From: Ustilago trichophora
Taxonomy: Eukaryota > Basidiomycota > Ustilaginomycetes > Ustilaginales > Ustilaginaceae
Assembly (NCBI GenBank): GCA_900323505.1
Contig: OOIN01000006.1
Location: 806,001 to 870,000 of the forward strand
Direction: 5' to 3'
Length of the DNA: 64,000 bases
Under the pieces are notes generated by a model, which saw only the letters and a list, made by a program, of their open reading frames with translations, did not search any database and was not told the origin of the DNA. This document shows, one piece after another, positions 60,836 to 64,000 of this stretch; within the stretch, counting starts at the first letter, position 1; the number at the start of each line of letters is the position of its first letter. A program made the translations under genes and the position numbers.

Positions 60836-61737
60836 TCATCCTTACAATCCCTCTCACCTTTATACAATGTCGCGCCGCAATGCATGCATTTCATCCACTT
60901 TCCCCAGTGATCTTGAGCGTGTGCTTGCTTTGCTTGTGCGCTTGTCATGTCCGTTTTGACCGACCTCGTTCGCGCCGCATTTGAATCCAGAGTTGCACAC
61001 AATGAGGGGGATAGAACAGCACACGCTCGTAATGGCATACGGCAAGGCCAGAAGGGGACATGATTCACATTTGCGTCGTATCAAAGAAAAACAAAAGATG
61101 GTGAAGAAGGAACACAAAAACACAGAGAAAGGATGGAGAAGGTGACGACCGATGAAGTGAAAGGGGAAAGGACGGGTGGCATGAACGAGGGAAGGAGGGA
61201 GAAGGGGTGGCAGTGTTACGACGGTGAAGAGAAGGCTGAAGCAAGCATGCAGCATCAACGAGGGTGGCGACGAAGGCATGGATGGAGACGCACGATAGCG
61301 GCCACACGACAAGTGGTTCTGAAGGTGCTTTCCCCTGAATGTTGACTTGCGCGAAACCAAAAGAGAGGCAGGAAGTCTATGCTACCAACGCCGATTGGTG
61401 CAGATGGAGAGCAGCCTTATCGAGCTGCGAGTGCTGGATAGATTTCTAGGCCGGATGCTCCTCAGATGATGAAGGGCGCTGGAGTGACTGAGAACGTTGC
61501 TTGTTGTGCATCACGGCCGAGCGCCGAAGCAAGAAGGACAAGTCCACAAGAGCGCGAAAAGAATTGCTTAGCCGTACTTGATCCGAACCGCACCGCTGCG
61601 AAGATGCTGTTGCCTGCTTGCATACCAGTGAAGATCCAGCCGATCGTTCACTGCCCTCCAGCGAGCCACAATCCTCGCTCACGAGCATGAGACGGCCATC
61701 CTTGCACCCCAGGCCCCAGCCGGAGCGCTGAGCCCGC
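60836..61737. other. Convergent intergenic region, kinase / PP1
   Basis: About 900 bp between convergent stop codons. No gene or RNA is seen; purine-rich stretch at 61075-61210. Confidence 0.55.
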
Positions 61738-62733
61738 TCACTTGCCATCCGACTTCTTCTTCTGCTTCCTGGGAGGTGTGACGGGTCGGCCCATGTTGAT
61801 ACCACCGTATGCGTACTTTTGCTTCTTCTCCGCTGGCTTGAGGATCTGGAAGGAACAGAGGAGCGTCTCATCGACGCTCATCATCGCACCCGCATTGTCA
61901 AACTCTCCACAGTAGTTGGGCGCCGAGAACAAGGTGACGAGCTGTCGCTTGGCAAAGAATTCGTAACCATCCTCCACGACCTGATGCGCTCGGCAAATGA
62001 GATCCATGTCGTGTTTTTGCAAGAACCGAGAAACGACATCTGGGCCGAAAGTGAACGAGACACCGCGATCGTTTTCTGACCATCCGGAAATGTCCTTGTC
62101 AGGATCCGACCAGAGCAAGTCGCAGAGCAAACCGGTGTCTGGCACGTCGGTAGGTCGCATCACACGGCGAATCTGCTCCATGCTCTGCAGGTCGGGCGAA
62201 AGGCCACCGTGCATAGTAAAGATCTTCTCGTCGATGATGGCGGCGATGGGAAGGCAGTTGAAACAGTCGGTGAACGTCTTCCAGAGCTTGATGTTGAAGC
62301 GGCGCTTGCACTCGTCGTAGAAGCCATAAATTCGGTTGATTGATGCGCACTCGTGGTTGCCACGGAGGATGAAGAAGTTCTCGGGGTACTTGATCTTATA
62401 CGCAAGGAGAAGGCAGATGGTCTCGAGCGACTGCTTGCCGCGGTCGACGTAGTCTCCGAGGAAGAGGTAGTTGGCCTCGGGTGGGAAGCCACCGTATTCG
62501 AACAAACGTAACAAGTCGTAATATTGACCGTGAATATCACCACAGATCTTGATGGGGGCTTCGAGCTCCAGAAGGATGGGCTGGTTGATGAAGATATCCC
62601 TTGCCTTCAAGCAAAGGTACTTGATCTCGTACTCTTCAAGGTGGACAGGCTTGCCGGGACGGGAGCCGCGCACCTCGAGAAGACGGTCGATGACATTATC
62701 GAGATCTACCTCGGGGGTAGTGTTGTCAGCCAT
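61738..62733 (-). CDS. GLC7: Protein phosphatase 1 catalytic subunit
   Basis: 331 residues, ATG at 62733. All metallophosphatase motifs are present: GDIHGQ, GDYVDRG and GNHE in order, then the PP1-typical [20 protein letters not shown] loop. Its CGEF segment forms the beta12-beta13 loop that binds toxins and inhibitors in known PP1. The end [12 protein letters not shown] carries the conserved TPPR site, phosphorylated in PP1 by cyclin-dependent kinase. Length and sequence are close to yeast Glc7 and mammalian PP1. Substrate choice depends on regulatory subunits that bind the RVxF groove. Functions include glycogen metabolism, mitotic exit and splicing. Confidence 0.97.
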   Translation of the reverse strand: MADNTTPEVDLDNVIDRLLEVRGSRPGKPVHLEEYEIKYLCLKARDIFINQPILLELEAPIKICGDIHGQYYDLLRLFEYGGFPPEANYLFLGDYVDRGKQSLETICLLLAYKIKYPENFFILRGNHECASINRIYGFYDECKRRFNIKLWKTFTDCFNCLPIAAIIDEKIFTMHGGLSPDLQSMEQIRRVMRPTDVPDTGLLCDLLWSDPDKDISGWSENDRGVSFTFGPDVVSRFLQKHDMDLICRAHQVVEDGYEFFAKRQLVTLFSAPNYCGEFDNAGAMMSVDETLLCSFQILKPAEKKQKYAYGGINMGRPVTPPRKQKKKSDGK

Positions 62734-64000
62734 TGTGCTCAAAGAGAAGCGGCCTGAGGAGTGCAAGGATTGAGTGGTGATGCAAGGCCGCAAGTGGAGT
62801 AGACAGACGAGAAGGTTGAATGCATGTGCGGAAGACGGCGGTGTCGGGAGGTCCGAATGCGTTGATGTGCGATGGATGCGGATAGAAGAGAGGTGGGAGA
62901 CAATACCGTCAGTACTTTGGTCATGTAATTGGTCTGACCATCGAGGAGGTGGGCTTTGCAGGTCGCGGATAAGGAGCCAGCCATACCGAAGCGCCATTTT
63001 GATGACGCCTATTGCACCTCTTGATGGCGGATCGTCGCATGAGAATGCGATCCACCCTGCAAGCTGCGTTTGCAGCGACTCGACACAGTGGCGGGGTGAC
63101 GATCGAATATGAGCGTGCCGGCGAGTCAGGCACTCGTTGCTACCGCGATTTCCTCCTGCTTCTGCTTCGGATCCGCGGCGCGAGAAAACAAAGAACGCGC
63201 AAAGCTGACAAACTGAAGAGTTGCCAGAGAAACGGTTCCTGTTGCTCATCTAAAGCCTACGCTACTGAGACCCCAGGATGCATCGAGGTTGAAGGGACAA
63301 ACACTTACAGACGATGGAAGAAGCTTGGAGCTTGCTTTATGCGATGGGCTGGACGCCTGCAAAGCCGAGGGACTGAGGCAATCGGACTGCTGAAAAGGGC
63401 ACTCGGTAGTAGTAATGCGCTATTGATCGGCGAGATGCAAGAGGCCGATGTCAAAGATGGCAGAGAAAAGTTCTCAGAGGAAGAGCAATGCGTCCGATCG
63501 AGTGAGCGAGAGAGACGTATAGAAGAGATACCGAAGTACTGCTATGGGCTATGGGAGGGAAGGCGTGCAATCGATTTGGTGATCGCCGTTGTCGTGTGAG
63601 CGGGATCGTAGACAAAGGAGAACGGGAACGATCCAAATCTGACCGCGTGACCGGGCGATGTTGAAGTTAGATCGAGACGGAGACGAGACCAAAGCTGCAG
63701 TGATGTAGTGTGATGGAAGTAGCCGCAGCTGGGCGTGGATGAAGCGAGGACAAACACAGCTGGGTGGGGGGAGATGATGGTGTGGAGAGGCTAACGTTGA
63801 CGGAGCAAAGCCAGCGATAGACTCGACTCGGATGCGATGGCGAGGAGGTCCTACTCAGCAATTTCTCACTGTTGCTCTGTCTCTTTCTCTCCCTGCTTTC
63901 TGCTGTGGTCTGCTGTGGTTTGCGGACGAAAAAGGGCCAGAGCATCTAGCCAAGTCAAAGAGGCGAGGAGAACAGCACAGCACAGCGCAGTAGCGCGCAC
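62734..64000. other. PP1 upstream region to window end
   Basis: 1.27 kb. The first part is the PP1 leader and promoter. A 195-codon plus-strand frame (63012-63599) is open but shows no recognisable motif and I do not call it. The right edge may hold the flank of a gene outside the window. Confidence 0.5.

Noticed and set aside
63012..63599. 195-codon plus-strand frame near the right edge
   Set aside because: Low-information translation, no motif, located in the PP1 upstream region; chance is the simplest explanation.

Overview
The window is nuclear DNA of a filamentous or yeast-like fungus, most likely a smut (Ustilaginomycotina, Ustilago/Sporisorium/Pseudozyma type). The reasons are: spliceosomal introns with GTRAGT donors and CTRAC-CAG acceptors, five tRNA genes that all carry a short intron at the canonical position 37/38, a long Rad51 paralog resembling Ustilago Rec2, a fungal UDP-galactopyranose mutase, and many single-exon genes with long low-complexity tails. 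This placement comes from gene content and remembered families, not from a database search.

Layout. 1-234: 3' end of an RpiB-type sugar phosphate isomerase. 0.8-4.0 kb: SYO1. 4.26 kb: tRNA-Gly. 4.8-5.76 kb: four-exon HUB1. 6.0 kb: tRNA-Cys. 6.3-7.1 kb: dynein light chain roadblock. 7.2-7.6 kb: small glutaredoxin-like protein. 7.9-10.7 kb: unknown coiled-coil protein. 10.9-12.2 kb: CNS1/TTC4. 12.5-13.3 kb: NDUFAF2-like factor. 13.8-16.8 kb: CSE1. 17.1-19.3 kb: Rec2-like Rad51 paralog. 21.0-22.7 kb: UDP-galactopyranose mutase. 23.9-25.9 kb: hexokinase. 27.4-29.0 kb: aldo-keto reductase. 31.0-34.4 kb: unknown disordered protein. 34.7-35.6 kb: JmjC oxygenase. 35.8 kb: tRNA-Arg. 36.3-38.1 kb: amino acid permease. 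39.8-41.1 kb: SPP2. 41.5-42.6 kb: TRIC-like membrane protein. 42.7-45.8 kb: TAPT1/Emp65. 46.1-47.5 kb: carnosine N-methyltransferase family. 47.6-48.3 kb: cytosolic Mn-SOD. 48.8 kb: second tRNA-Gly. 49.6-51.6 kb: PIN-like/Ecm3 carrier. 52.0-52.9 kb: HAD phosphatase. 54.1-56.1 kb: Gbp2/Hrb1-type RNA-binding protein. 56.4 kb: third tRNA-Gly. 57.0-60.8 kb: Ark/Prk (NAK) kinase. 61.7-62.7 kb: protein phosphatase 1. The rest is intergenic.

The genes are ordinary dispersed housekeeping genes. They do not form an operon or a metabolic cluster. Themes recur by chance: nuclear transport (SYO1, CSE1), RNA splicing and export (HUB1, SPP2, Gbp2-like), proteostasis (CNS1), glycolysis and redox (hexokinase, aldo-keto reductase, SOD), and phosphorylation signalling (NAK kinase, PP1).

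I found no transposon, CRISPR array, viral element or secondary-metabolite cluster, and no convincing new biological system. The most notable observations are: (i) three tRNA-Gly(GCC) copies with identical exons but a diverged intron in one copy; (ii) introns placed at or inside the start codon in two genes, one splitting AT|G; (iii) very long pure T tracts of 89, 56 and 38 nt; (iv) a HUB1 with a 24-nt last exon and a shortened, altered C-terminus; (v) a five-copy GTAC array upstream of the Mn-SOD; and (vi) two large proteins of no recognisable family.
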